In this document: positions 46,201 to 52,971 of the stretch, in pieces
Layout of the letters: each line of letters begins with the position of its first letter
Position numbering within the stretch: position 1 is the stretch's first letter
Assembly: GCF_900489465.1 (NCBI RefSeq)
Contig: NZ_UEFQ01000020.1
Location: 62,001 to 126,000 of the forward strand
DNA from: Aequorivita sp. CIP111184
Lineage (GTDB): Bacteria > Bacteroidota > Bacteroidia > Flavobacteriales > Flavobacteriaceae
Reading direction: 5' to 3'
DNA: 64,000 nt
Notes under the pieces: generated by a model
The model's input: only the letters and a program-made list of their open reading frames with translations
Told to the model about the DNA's origin: nothing
The model's database searches: none
Translations under genes and position numbers: made by a program

Positions 46201-46243
46201 TACAGAAGAAGGAATCCTTACCCAAAAATTGATTAAGGAATAA
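43226..46243 (+). CDS. Large secreted FG-GAP propeller protein with thrombospondin-3-like region and T9SS tail
   Basis: 1005 aa. Signal peptide [17 protein letters not shown] ends near ATQGQ. A seven-bladed FG-GAP-like propeller covers about residues 25-415 (repeated [49 protein letters not shown]). Four similar units of about 85 residues follow (about 420-790, each with FDLT, SYYxSxxDAE, NPQxIYxRLEN). Next is a calcium-binding thrombospondin type 3-like stretch (about 805-900, [30 protein letters not shown]) and a T9SS type A sorting domain (about 925-1005, [17 protein letters not shown]). It is probably a surface protein exported by type IX secretion. The start is set by the -7 element. Confidence 0.87.
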   Translation: MKKNLTFLLLIYAVMCGSATQGQQLLETHKIVANTRGESDFFGSRVILKNNTMFVGAFKEDHDANEQSYKWNAGSAYIFGFNGTEWTQRQKLVASDRFDLAEFGRELELDANTLMVSAPRSNNGSIYETGSVYMFNKTTAGNWIQSQKITAPLQTANAHFGEKIALKGNVFAAASSLKNVNVYSLDVPSNQWLFQQELTTSDGGTRSSSIDTDGNIIVLGNYIFNEGNVPNSGAVYLYKKDASNNWTEFQKIVAPTPIEDDNFGRNVYIYDDFLFITALDADKVYVYKYNTATALYEATQTLVGALFFGTSMQAENNMLAIGSYGANAIIGGQSIGQAGAIYVYELDSNMEWQLLQKLNHHDPHAYDALGVGLSLSNQRIVAGAYYQDTDSNDNNPIDKAGATYMFQLQAPNPVIAYPPENLNLCDTNAPFNGTEEFDLTLNNPYIIDNQTDVLVSYYQSQVDAENATNAIGNPQSYINTSNPQQIYGRLESTVNGSFAITNFSISVNGTVTIPTNLQPIVNCHTDGGTVFNLTLRAGDIYGSQPPSDYSLNYFEALADAQSNNSPIADPSLYVIMGSNQTIYVRLQNNASGCFSTGSFELEALPLPDYTASINDFEICEIYFDGIATFDLTNKIPEILNGQDPILYEVSFYETAADAEMKTNEIILPNNYQNTLNPQTIYTGIENIQTGCYAGGIQSFNLLVQGVELAQQPNNIYLNEGDGDGIAIFDLTVNESMMLGAQNPSNFSISYFENLINATENMNAISTPTAYTNLSNPQAIFIRIENLSTSCFTLADFEIETDETGIPLDSDNDGIPDVDEDVNGNGNLEDDDTDGDGIPNYLDDDDDGDTVPTAIEIEGIGAGIIAIDTDGDSIQNYLDNDDDGDGVLTKNEDYNNNGTPLDDDINTNNIPDFLDPEIALGKENFNKAAITIYPNPVTEVVKIKSKAFYTTISLSLYSLEGKLMILKNLQPKNNLIELSMAAIPKGIYLLIITTEEGILTQKLIKE

Positions 46244-46428
46244 GAACTAGATTGGAAGTACCAAGCGGGTTGTACAAATTTCAAAAGAATAAGTACAACG
46301 GGGAAATTATATGAGACGAAGGACGAATTAACGGGCTTTAAATGAGGTTTATGATAAACTTCCCCTAAAAAAACGTCGATCGTAACATGAAGCTCTTTTC
46401 ACCAGTTTTTTAAAGAGTCCATTATCAC

Positions 46429-46436
46429 TACTTTTG
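46429..46436 (+). promoter_or_regulatory. -7 promoter element of the DUF1826-like gene
   Basis: TACTTTTG matches TAnnTTTG. The predicted start is about 46443, so ATG 46464 is preferred as start codon over TTG 46434 and the very close ATG 46449. Confidence 0.5.
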
Positions 46437-46463
46437 ATAAACTATTGTATGTTTATTAATGCT

Positions 46464-47165
46464 ATGAAAGACGTATCCCATACCAAGAATCAAATTCAAA
46501 GTGTCACAAATTTTCAAGACCTCGTGGCTACCCCTTTTCAAGGAGCCGTAAATGCGCTATGTTGGAACCGTAAATTGGAAGGTGATTTCTCTGAAATTGC
46601 TAACAAGGTAGATTGCACAGAAACTATGGCGACTGTTAGTAGAGAGGAACTGCTCGAACTTCAATTGAGTGAGCAAGGACAACTTGCTCGAGAAATACTT
46701 TTAAACGATTTGAAACTATTGGAAGGCTACGGCGCAGCTCCCATTTTAAATGTAATACAGCATTATGAACGCGATGAGGACTTTCCCTGGTTTCCCACGG
46801 ATGTTTATTCCTTTCATGTAGATCGGTCTCCCGTACCAACCGACACCTTTTTATGCACCTATTATGGGGCGGCAAGTGACATTATTCCAAATGAACAAGC
46901 CATCCAAAAAATCCGTGTTCCCGAAATACGGGCAGAGCTCAAAAAATTATATCAAGGAGATGAAGGCGCAGGCTTTGAAGATTTTTTAAGGGAATACTTC
47001 TTTGATCTACACTATAAAGAAAATCCAAATGCACAACCCATTAATCTAGGGGTTTGCAACTTATGGCGGTTGGCGGTTGATCATCCTAAAAGCAAAGTGC
47101 TCCCCTGCATACACCGCGCCCCAATGGAAAATGCCGGAGAACGGCGTTTGCTGTTGATTTGTTGA
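46464..47165 (+). CDS. DUF1826-like protein with an HxD...H metal-binding pattern
   Basis: 233 aa, soluble, no signal peptide. The middle and end read FPTDVYSFHVDRSPVPTDT (His118 and Asp120), CTYYGAASDIIPNEQA, NLGVCNLWRL and CIHRAPMENAGERRLLLIC (His217, then Arg). The order HxD, then a distal His followed by Arg on a strand, with xRRLLLI at the end, is what a 2-oxoglutarate/Fe(II) dioxygenase double-stranded beta-helix shows. DUF1826 proteins have this shape. This is a pattern-based proposal, not a demonstrated activity. It has its own promoter and no operon partners. Confidence 0.6.
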   Translation: MKDVSHTKNQIQSVTNFQDLVATPFQGAVNALCWNRKLEGDFSEIANKVDCTETMATVSREELLELQLSEQGQLAREILLNDLKLLEGYGAAPILNVIQHYERDEDFPWFPTDVYSFHVDRSPVPTDTFLCTYYGAASDIIPNEQAIQKIRVPEIRAELKKLYQGDEGAGFEDFLREYFFDLHYKENPNAQPINLGVCNLWRLAVDHPKSKVLPCIHRAPMENAGERRLLLIC

Positions 47166-47478
47166 TTTATCTTGTTTGCTTTAATAAAGAGCGACGAGCT
47201 TGGAGGTCTCGACTGCGCTCGACCTGACATTTGAGAGTAAAACAAAGACGATTTCCCTATCCCGTCTAAATTCTCAATACTCAATACTAACTTCTCAATA
47301 CTAAATACTAAATACTAACTTCCCAATTATAACCTTTCCTTAACTGCCCGAACAAAAAAAGAACTATTACTTTACAAGTATAAAACGTAGCACCAATTGA
47401 AACACCGAAAATGGAAGTAAAACACAAACTTGCCAGATTGAGGTGGTATTTCAAAACAACTTTTTAAAATATGTAATT
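47166..47478. other. Intergenic region with dispersed repeat words
   Basis: Contains the REP-like word at 47207-47231 and a run of CTCAATACTAA/CTAAATACTAA units at about 47273-47322, related in style to the other degenerate word repeats. No gene is supported before the small gene at 47479. Confidence 0.5.
47207..47231. repeat. REP-like dispersed element (copy 2)
   Basis: TCTCGACTGCGCTCGA is identical to 8656-8671, and GCGCTCGACCTGACATT is identical to 41674-41690, so this copy joins both halves of the family. Confidence 0.6.
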
Positions 47479-47607
47479 ATGGAAAATAAAGAAGATTCAA
47501 ATCGGCCAGAACAAAGTCCGATTGACCCAAAGAAAAACAATGCCAATCAGGAAAAAGAATATAGAAAAGATAAAAGGGATGGAAAAATAGATGATTCTGA
47601 GGAATAA
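47479..47607 (+). CDS. 42-residue highly charged small protein
   Basis: ATG at 47479 to TAA at 47605-47607. The sequence starts MENKEDSNRPEQSPIDPKKN and ends KRDGKIDDSEE. It is rich in Lys, Glu, Asp and Asn and probably disordered, without membrane segments. The start has AT-rich upstream bases as usual for this group. Its charge pattern and length resemble the 34-aa peptide at 36069. Support is the intact frame, sensible codon use and a clear charge pattern. The function is unknown. Confidence 0.5.
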   Translation: MENKEDSNRPEQSPIDPKKNNANQEKEYRKDKRDGKIDDSEE

Positions 47608-47836
47608 ATTCCACCCGAGAGCGCCTACGGTTGTTGATTTGCTAGATTAGATTATTGGATAGTTGGATTGTTTTCCTAAATGAAATATTTAGAAACTAGA
47701 TACTAGCAAAAAGTTCCCGCCCACATTAATAACTTAAAATTCAAATTTACTTCCTCGTTCCGACTTCCAACTTCCTTCGTTGTTCGTTGCTCTTCACTCA
47801 TAATTCGTCATTCCTGCACTCAATAAATAGAATAAA
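47608..47836. other. Intergenic region with pyrimidine-rich word repeat
   Basis: About 47755-47815 consists of words such as CTTCC, GTTCGTTGCTCTTC and TCGTCATTCC, the complementary form of the purine-rich GACGA words at 34500-34655. No gene supported. Confidence 0.5.
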
Positions 47837-47865
47837 AAAAGGCCAGTGTTAACCACCAGCCTTTT
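47837..47865 (-). terminator. Terminator of the histone-H1-like gene
   Basis: On the minus strand AAAAGGCTGGTG and CACTGGCCTTTT form a stem followed by a T-run, about 50 bases after the stop of the 47913 gene. Confidence 0.75.
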
Positions 47866-47912
47866 AAATAGTAATATAGCATCAGCATTGATTTGCTGAT
47901 AATGTACTGCTA

Positions 47913-48089
47913 CTATTTTTTTGATTCTTCGATAGAAACTTTTCTAAATTGTTTCAATAATTTTTCTAATTCAAGCGTAGATTTTCTCGCTCTTGCCCCT
48001 GCAGCTTTAACTCCTTTTTCTGTAAGCGAATTAGCCTCTGTTGTAAAGGTTTCAAATTCCGCGTTGATTTTCTCGATTAAGTCTTTCAT
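47913..48089 (-). CDS. Histone H1-like protein (Hc1 family)
   Basis: 58 aa: MKDLIEKINAEFETFTTEAN, then SLTEKGVKAAGARARKSTLE and LEKLLKQFRKVSIEESKK. This is the short, Lys- and Ala-rich coiled helix of the Hc1 family (PF07432-type) that is widespread in Bacteroidota and thought to bind DNA or act as a nucleoid-associated protein. It has its own terminator. The charge pattern and the KAAGxRARKSxxELxKLxKxFRK core support the call. Confidence 0.85.
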   Translation of the reverse strand: MKDLIEKINAEFETFTTEANSLTEKGVKAAGARARKSTLELEKLLKQFRKVSIEESKK

Positions 48090-48421
48090 AGTATGATTTT
48101 TAAAATTAAAGCACGAAAATACAGTTTGACTTGGATAACTAAAAGAATATTAACCAAAATTCTTTCTAAATAGTCGTAAGTTGCAAATAAAGAGGAGGTA
48201 AGAGCGACGAATTATGAGGTGCGAAATACGAAGTATCAGCGACAAACTAAAATTCCTACTTCCTACTCCCAACTCTCCAACACTCGTCTTCCAAAGCGCT
48301 TTACAGCTGTGACCCGACTTTAAAATGCCTTTTTTATTTCACCTTTAGGATATGTACAAAGTTGGAAAAAGGCAGAGGCTTGACACTTTTAAGTGTGTTT
48401 GAGCAATAGCTCGCAACACCT
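48090..48421. other. Intergenic region with purine-rich repeat words
   Basis: 48190-48240 contains GACGAATTATGAGGTGCGA and ACGAAGTATCAGCGAC words like those at 34500-34655. ACACTTTTAAGTGT at about 48388 is a short palindrome. No gene supported. Confidence 0.5.
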
Positions 48422-48913
48422 TTAATCGTCATCATCGTCAGTATTGGAATCTAGTTGAATTAAATTATTGCCATCGCTTCTAATTTCAGTATGAACAATT
48501 TCACCCCCACTTGTACCCACAAATTTGGACATAACAATACTGCTTATGGACAGAAGGAGTACTACGATAAAGCCATATTTTGCAAAAGCGTATTTTTTAT
48601 AGTGTATAAGAAAGGTGACTAGTGAAAGCCCCCCCAAAATCAACATCATCGTATAAAAAATCTCTGCTTGTTCTTCGTGTGCATGGATAAGGGTTTCACT
48701 TACTCCCGGTAGCTTCTCTACGATTTCCTCTGCTCCTTCCCCTGTAAAAAAAGCAGCAATAGCCGCTAGACTACTAAAAATGAAAATACCCAGTGCCATT
48801 GTCTTTACTTGGGGGCTTTTTGTGAAATAACCTGTGAGTAAGACAAAAAACCCAATCAATACTCCCACAATGGGAAGATGTGTTACTACTAAATGAAGAT
48901 GTGCATCGTTCAT
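48422..48913 (-). CDS. Four-helix membrane protein related to DUF2231, regulated by the TTAAG box
   Basis: 163 aa. HLHLVVTHLPIVGVLIG at the start carries the two His residues typical of DUF2231-like/haem-binding membrane proteins. Four hydrophobic segments follow (about 8-28, 37-58, 85-105, 115-135) and an acidic Asp-rich tail (DSNTDDDDD). It is a distant relative of the 155-aa protein at 49921, which keeps a similar HxH...HFPIALILVG start. It has its own promoter (TACTTTTG at 48964-48971) with a TTAAG-N6-TTAAG box 32 bases upstream. It is possibly a quinone- or haem-associated redox membrane protein; this is inference. Confidence 0.75.
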   Translation of the reverse strand: MNDAHLHLVVTHLPIVGVLIGFFVLLTGYFTKSPQVKTMALGIFIFSSLAAIAAFFTGEGAEEIVEKLPGVSETLIHAHEEQAEIFYTMMLILGGLSLVTFLIHYKKYAFAKYGFIVVLLLSISSIVMSKFVGTSGGEIVHTEIRSDGNNLIQLDSNTDDDDD

Positions 48914-48963
48914 GATTTTTATATTTAGATTATTAAATTTTGTACCTGTATTTTATAATACCT

Positions 48964-48971
48964 CAAAAGTA
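48964..48971 (-). promoter_or_regulatory. -7 element of the 163-aa membrane protein gene
   Basis: Minus strand TACTTTTG, a match to TAnnTTTG. The TTAAG box ends 32 bases upstream. Confidence 0.65.
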
Positions 48972-49003
48972 TATGGCCTATCTAAGAGCCTTCTAAACGG
49001 TTT

Positions 49004-49019
49004 CTTAAAATTGGCTTAA
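49004..49019 (-). promoter_or_regulatory. Response-regulator box 1 (TTAAG-N6-TTAAG)
   Basis: Plus-strand CTTAAAATTGGCTTAA. On the minus strand TTAAG half-sites recur with an 11-base period (TTAAGCCAATTTTAAG), as OmpR-family regulators bind. One of four sites, all at the same distance from a -7 element. Confidence 0.7.
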
Positions 49020-49051
49020 GAATAGTATTTTGGAAAATCTACAAATAATAA

Positions 49052-49075
49052 AAGCCCCAAACATCGTCTGGGGCC
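49052..49075 (-). terminator. Terminator of the rubrerythrin gene
   Basis: GCCCCA, nine-base loop, TGGGGC, and on the minus strand TTTTATTATT follows, about 40 bases after the rubrerythrin stop. Confidence 0.75.
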
Positions 49076-49115
49076 CTTACCAACCAATCAACACTATAAA
49101 AAACCAAATTTTAAA

Positions 49116-49820
49116 TTATAGTGAATCTATTTTTATAAATAATTTGGAATCCGTCATTGATATTTCACATCTTGCTGGAGCCGTTGTTGCGTATGTGTTT
49201 CCACAAGTAGGGCATAGATAATAAAGCGAAGGCAATGATTTTACATTTCCATCTTCCAAAGCTTTTAAGGCATTTATATAGAAATCTCTGTGTTTTTGTT
49301 CCACTTTATAGGCATAAGTTAAACTTATTTGAGCCATATAATTTCCAGCAGCATGGGCATCTTTTATAAAATTAGGATACATGGTATTAAACTCATAGCT
49401 CTCGCCTTCGATGGCATTTTCTAAGTTTTCTTTGGTTGAATTAACAGTGAATTCTGGTTTAACGTCTGGGATTTTTTCACCCATTCTATCTAACACAACC
49501 TTATGATTATTGGCGTGTATCAATTCTGCTTCAGATGCCGCTTTAAAAAGCATCGCAATTTCAGGATAGCCTTCTTCCACTGCTTTTTTACTAAACGCGG
49601 CATACTTAGCATGTGCGGTAGTTTCACCCTTAAACGCATCTTTCATATTCTGAATAGTTGCTTTTTGAGGGTCTTTATTTTCCGTTGTATCGCCCATAAC
49701 CTCTTGCCCTATTTCTTCAGATGATTTCACTTCAATTTTGTCAACATTGTCTTTACAAGATTGAAAAAGCATACTTGAGAATACCATTCCAAGTACTAAT
49801 ACTACTACTGATTTTTTCAT
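49116..49820 (-). CDS. Exported rubrerythrin-like lipoprotein
   Basis: 234 aa. The signal peptide has a lipobox (MLFQSC, Cys about 22), then an acidic linker and a rubrerythrin/ferritin-like four-helix domain (about 55-190). Expected di-iron ligands are visible: FKGETTAHAKYAAFS (Glu), EAELIHANNH (Glu/His), AIEGESYEFNTMYPNF (Glu), KVEQKHRDFY (Glu/His). The C-terminal rubredoxin-like knuckle has CPTCG, then ARCEIS, where the last Cys is Ser. This would be an oxygen- or peroxide-detoxifying, di-iron protein outside the cytoplasm. Its promoter carries a TTAAG box. Confidence 0.85.
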   Translation of the reverse strand: MKKSVVVLVLGMVFSSMLFQSCKDNVDKIEVKSSEEIGQEVMGDTTENKDPQKATIQNMKDAFKGETTAHAKYAAFSKKAVEEGYPEIAMLFKAASEAELIHANNHKVVLDRMGEKIPDVKPEFTVNSTKENLENAIEGESYEFNTMYPNFIKDAHAAGNYMAQISLTYAYKVEQKHRDFYINALKALEDGNVKSLPSLYYLCPTCGNTYATTAPARCEISMTDSKLFIKIDSL

Positions 49821-49853
49821 TTTATTTATTTTTAAATTATATTAATTATTGAG

Positions 49854-49861
49854 TAAATGTA
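49854..49861 (-). promoter_or_regulatory. -7 element of the rubrerythrin gene
   Basis: Minus strand TACATTTA, seven of eight positions of TAnnTTTG; the TTAAG-like box ends 33 bases upstream. Confidence 0.45.
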
Positions 49862-49894
49862 TCACCACATAGCTGTGGGTTTTCTTTAGTATTT

Positions 49895-49910
49895 CTTAAG
49901 AATTGATTAA
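49895..49910 (-). promoter_or_regulatory. Response-regulator box 2 (degenerate)
   Basis: Plus-strand CTTAAGAATTGATTAA; the same 16-base frame as the other boxes with one half-site changed (TTAAT instead of TTAAG), in front of the rubrerythrin gene. Confidence 0.6.
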
Positions 49911-49920
49911 AAAATTTATG

Positions 49921-50388
49921 TTATTCGGTGGTTTGATCTCCAAAATCTGGCAGTGTCAATTCAATACCTGCTCCATGTTGGAATACCAATTGCCCGCCTA
50001 AATAACCTGTTCTGGCAACCGAACCTACTAAAGCAGCAAATAGAAAAATGCCAACCCATTTTGTCCAGATGCTTTCATATTTGAAGTAGTATATTGCCAC
50101 ACGAAATAATGCGGTAATGATAGCAAGCCATAGTGTTATGACAGCAGCTTCTTCGTGAAGTTCCATGGGTTCTTGTAATATGCCGTCTGTCATCCCACTT
50201 CCTGCATAACTTCCGCTAATGTAAGCTACTATAGCACCTACAGCACCTAGAAGTAAGAGATAAAATGCAGCATTCTTGAAAAATGGCTTTTTACTGATTA
50301 GTGCTATTATTTCTGAAAGAAAACCAACTAAGATTAAGGCTATCGGAAAGTGGATAACCATTGCGTGAATGTGGGGTGCTGTTAACAT
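49921..50388 (-). CDS. DUF2231-type membrane protein
   Basis: 155 aa with four hydrophobic segments (about 12-32, 40-62, 82-103, 112-132). HIHAMVIHFPIALILVGFL at the start and the histidine of LHEEAAVITLW match the DUF2231 pattern of His-bearing membrane helices (some relatives bind haem). It is probably a redox-related membrane subunit. A perfect TAnnTTTG promoter (50414-50421) and a TTAAG box (50454-50469) lie upstream. The box overlaps the stop codon of the histidine kinase gene, so this gene has its own control. Confidence 0.8.
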   Translation of the reverse strand: MLTAPHIHAMVIHFPIALILVGFLSEIIALISKKPFFKNAAFYLLLLGAVGAIVAYISGSYAGSGMTDGILQEPMELHEEAAVITLWLAIITALFRVAIYYFKYESIWTKWVGIFLFAALVGSVARTGYLGGQLVFQHGAGIELTLPDFGDQTTE

Positions 50389-50413
50389 TTTTATGTGTTT
50401 TTTAATTACATAT

Positions 50414-50421
50414 CAAATGTA
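50414..50421 (-). promoter_or_regulatory. -7 element of the DUF2231 gene
   Basis: Minus strand TACATTTG, a full match to TAnnTTTG; the TTAAG box ends 32 bases upstream and no TTTG stands at -33. Confidence 0.65.
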
Positions 50422-50453
50422 GCAGCGCAAACTAAGGCTGGGCTAAAGGAATT

Positions 50454-50469
50454 CTTAAGATCTGCTTAA
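50454..50469 (-). promoter_or_regulatory. Response-regulator box 3 (TTAAG-N6-TTAAG)
   Basis: Plus-strand CTTAAGATCTGCTTAA, overlapping the stop codon of the histidine kinase gene at 50466 and 32 bases before the -7 element of the DUF2231 gene. Confidence 0.7.
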
Positions 50470-51839
50470 AATTTAATGGTGAAGGTGGTTCCCGAACCAA
50501 ATTCACTTGTTACGTGAATTTCGGCATTTATAGCATCGGCAGCCTTTTTGGCTATGGAAAGACCCAAACCGTTTCCTGAAATGCTTTTATGATTTAGGGC
50601 ATCCGACCTGAAAAAGTGGTTAAACAAGTTGTTCAAATCCTCTTTTTTGATGCCTATTCCTTCATCTTGGATCTTGCAAACAATTTTAGAATTGGCTTCA
50701 GTAATGGTAATGTGTACCGTTTTATGCTCCTCGGAATATTTTATGGCATTACCAATAATATTGTCTAAAATCAAGTTGGAATAATACTTCGGCACAACAT
50801 TTACTAGTGCAGCACCTTTGTGAAAATCTAATACAAGTTTTTTTTCTGATATACTTTTTTTACGCCTTGAAAGAATTTCGTCTATTACAGTGGGTAAAGG
50901 AACTAGGGATTGGTCTATTGTTTTAGAATTGGTATCTAACCTTGCTAGCAGTAAAAGTTGCTCCAAAGTGCCAGTTATTCGGTCTATTTCCGTAAGACTG
51001 AATTTAATTTTCTCCTCATATTCCGCCCGCTCCCTTGGTTTTCGAATCAATACCTCAAGCGTACCTTTTAAGGTCGATAAAGGGGTGCGCAGTTCATGGG
51101 AAGCGTCTGAAGTAAATTGCTGTTCGCGTTCAATGGCGCTTTCAATACGCTGTAATAATTGGTTGATACTCGATGATAATTCATAGAGTTCGTCTTTGTT
51201 TTGTGGTAAAACCACTCTTTCATTAAAATTATTTTTTGTAATCCGCTTTGTGGTTTCGGTTATAACTTTTACTGGAATGATGCCGCGTCCCGCCAAGTAT
51301 CTTGAGATGAAATACAATCCCACTAATAGAAACAGATAAGAAATAAACAAAACATTGCGTAGGTTGAGTAATACCATCTTAGATGATTCTAATGACATTG
51401 CAGCGAGTATAAAGCCTTTAATTTTGCCATTTTGCTCGATAGGCACTTGAACTTGTCTGATAGCTTTACCGTTGAGTTTTTCGTTAAAATGGCCACCGAA
51501 GTTTTGTTGTGGATTAAAGGTGAGGACATCATTTTTAAGGTTAGGCGATTTGTCTATAAATTTGCCATTCTTATCGAGTATTTGAATAAAGACAGGGTTT
51601 ACTTGAACTTCCCGATGCTCCCTTTGTTCCCATCCCTTTTTATTTTTTATTTTTATGCTATCTCCTAAGATTTTAATTTCTCCGGTGTGCTTCTCAGCTT
51701 CAAAAGATAGGTCGCTATCCAGATTTTGAAAAACTGTTCCCTGCACTACAAAATAAACAGCTGTAAAAGCCACGGCCATAATCATGGCAGTGGCTATCAT
51801 ATAATGTAATGCAATTCTATTTTGAAAACTTAAGTTCAT
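50466..51839 (-). CDS. HAMP-domain sensor histidine kinase
   Basis: 457 aa: membrane segment (about 13-35), a periplasmic sensor region (about 35-145), a second segment (about 160-180), HAMP (about 180-235), H-box SDASHELRTPLSTLKG (His about 249), then the ATPase domain with N-box NIIGNAIKYSE, G1 DEGIGIKKED and G2 GNGLGLSIAK. It overlaps the response-regulator gene by four bases (ATGA type), so the two are made together. The architecture is that of metal- or envelope-stress kinases such as CusS. The signal is not known. Confidence 0.94.
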   Translation of the reverse strand: MNLSFQNRIALHYMIATAMIMAVAFTAVYFVVQGTVFQNLDSDLSFEAEKHTGEIKILGDSIKIKNKKGWEQREHREVQVNPVFIQILDKNGKFIDKSPNLKNDVLTFNPQQNFGGHFNEKLNGKAIRQVQVPIEQNGKIKGFILAAMSLESSKMVLLNLRNVLFISYLFLLVGLYFISRYLAGRGIIPVKVITETTKRITKNNFNERVVLPQNKDELYELSSSINQLLQRIESAIEREQQFTSDASHELRTPLSTLKGTLEVLIRKPRERAEYEEKIKFSLTEIDRITGTLEQLLLLARLDTNSKTIDQSLVPLPTVIDEILSRRKKSISEKKLVLDFHKGAALVNVVPKYYSNLILDNIIGNAIKYSEEHKTVHITITEANSKIVCKIQDEGIGIKKEDLNNLFNHFFRSDALNHKSISGNGLGLSIAKKAADAINAEIHVTSEFGSGTTFTIKF

Positions 51840-52504
51840 ATTTCTTTTGCTACATAGCCAATTCCACGCACGGTTTGAATATAATTTTCATCTTCTCCGA
51901 GTTTTAATTTTTTGCGAAGGGCATTAATATATACGTCAATAACCCCTGTGTTGTATTCAAAGTGAATATCCCAAACACTCTCAATGATACGGGATCGTCG
52001 GCATACTATACCTTTGTTGCGCATCAGGTATTCCAGAAGCGCAAATTCTTTTTGGGTCAGACTGATTACTTCCTCAGCCTTAAGCACTTGATGTGTTGCT
52101 GTATTCAGGGTTATATTTCCAAGTTTAAAAATGGAATGTTCCCCAGATTTAGGGCGCAGTTGCACTTTAATTCGTTCTAAAAGCTCTTCAAAATGAAATG
52201 GTTTCTTTATATAATCGTTAGCACCGGTTTGGAGTCCGAAGATGGTTTCATCAAGGGTGTCTTTTGCAGTTAAAAAAATGACAGGGGTATCTTTAAATTC
52301 CTTTCGGAATTGCCTACAAATTTCGATTCCGCTCATTCCTGGCAACATCCAATCCAGCAGCAACAAATCATACTCCCCAGAAAGCGCCAAATGAAGGCCT
52401 TTCTTCCCTTCCTCGGCAATATCCACCGCATATGACTCCTCCTCTAACCCCTGTTTGAGGAAATTATATATACCGGGTTCATCTTCTACAATTAAAATTC
52501 TCAT
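51836..52504 (-). CDS. OmpR-family response regulator
   Basis: 222 aa. The receiver domain has EDE near the start, the phosphorylated Asp in DLLLLDWMLPG, the Thr of FLTAKD and the Lys of YIKKPF. The DNA-binding winged helix (about 125-222) has ISLTQKEFALLEYLMRNKG, RSRIIESVWD and VDVYINALRKKL. It is probably CusR-like. Its own promoter and three further promoters in the cluster carry the same TTAAG-N6-TTAAG box, as expected for its binding site. The stop overlaps the kinase gene. Confidence 0.94.
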   Translation of the reverse strand: MRILIVEDEPGIYNFLKQGLEEESYAVDIAEEGKKGLHLALSGEYDLLLLDWMLPGMSGIEICRQFRKEFKDTPVIFLTAKDTLDETIFGLQTGANDYIKKPFHFEELLERIKVQLRPKSGEHSIFKLGNITLNTATHQVLKAEEVISLTQKEFALLEYLMRNKGIVCRRSRIIESVWDIHFEYNTGVIDVYINALRKKLKLGEDENYIQTVRGIGYVAKEI

Positions 52505-52508
52505 GCTG

Positions 52509-52516
52509 CAAAAGTT
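52509..52516 (-). promoter_or_regulatory. -7 element of the response-regulator gene
   Basis: Minus strand AACTTTTG, seven of eight positions of TAnnTTTG, very close to the ATG. The TTAAG box ends exactly 32 bases upstream. Confidence 0.5.
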
Positions 52517-52548
52517 ACAATTTTTAATTAAGTTAAGATTTGGTTTTT

Positions 52549-52564
52549 CTTAAGATTGGCTTAA
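52549..52564 (-). promoter_or_regulatory. Response-regulator box 4 (TTAAG-N6-TTAAG)
   Basis: Plus-strand CTTAAGATTGGCTTAA, in front of the response-regulator gene itself, implying autoregulation. Confidence 0.7.
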
Positions 52565-52597
52565 AATTCATCAAATAAGGTAAGGCTGTATTATTGG

Positions 52598-52756
52598 TTA
52601 TAATAATACATTGAATATAAATCCTGAAATGATGATCGCGAGAGTAACAATGCCAAAAAAGATGGCCATTAACTTTAAGGACATTACTTTTTTAAGCAAG
52701 GTAGCCTCGGGAATGGATAAGCCTTTCCAGTTTTCTTGATCGATACTGTATTTCAT
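52598..52756 (-). CDS. 52-residue single-pass membrane protein
   Basis: ATG at 52756 to stop at 52598: MKYSIDQENWKGLSIPEATL, then LKKVMSLKLMAIFFGIVTLA and IIISGFIFNVLL. It has a short soluble N-terminus and one hydrophobic helix (about 28-50). It lies immediately upstream of the two-component genes, before their promoter box. The family is not recognised; the intact frame and the composition support a real gene. Confidence 0.55.
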   Translation of the reverse strand: MKYSIDQENWKGLSIPEATLLKKVMSLKLMAIFFGIVTLAIIISGFIFNVLL

Positions 52757-52971
52757 TTTTGGCGTTATTATTTTCTCCTTTTAAGAACAGTACTTTTTAG
52801 TTCTTTAAGAGACTAATTTTCTTTTCTTTATCGGGACTCCCGTTCTTTTAATTTCCGTTTTTAGATCTACTTACTAATCTTAAGAGTATTCCTTTTTCAT
52901 TTGTAAGCTTCCCATAAAACACATTGCAGAACTGATAAATATTTATACTTTTAAAGAAAATCAGACTGTTT

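Noticed and set aside
49030-49221. A 63-codon frame on the plus strand over the end of the rubrerythrin gene
   Set aside because: It covers the terminator and antisense of the rubredoxin-like knuckle; no support.
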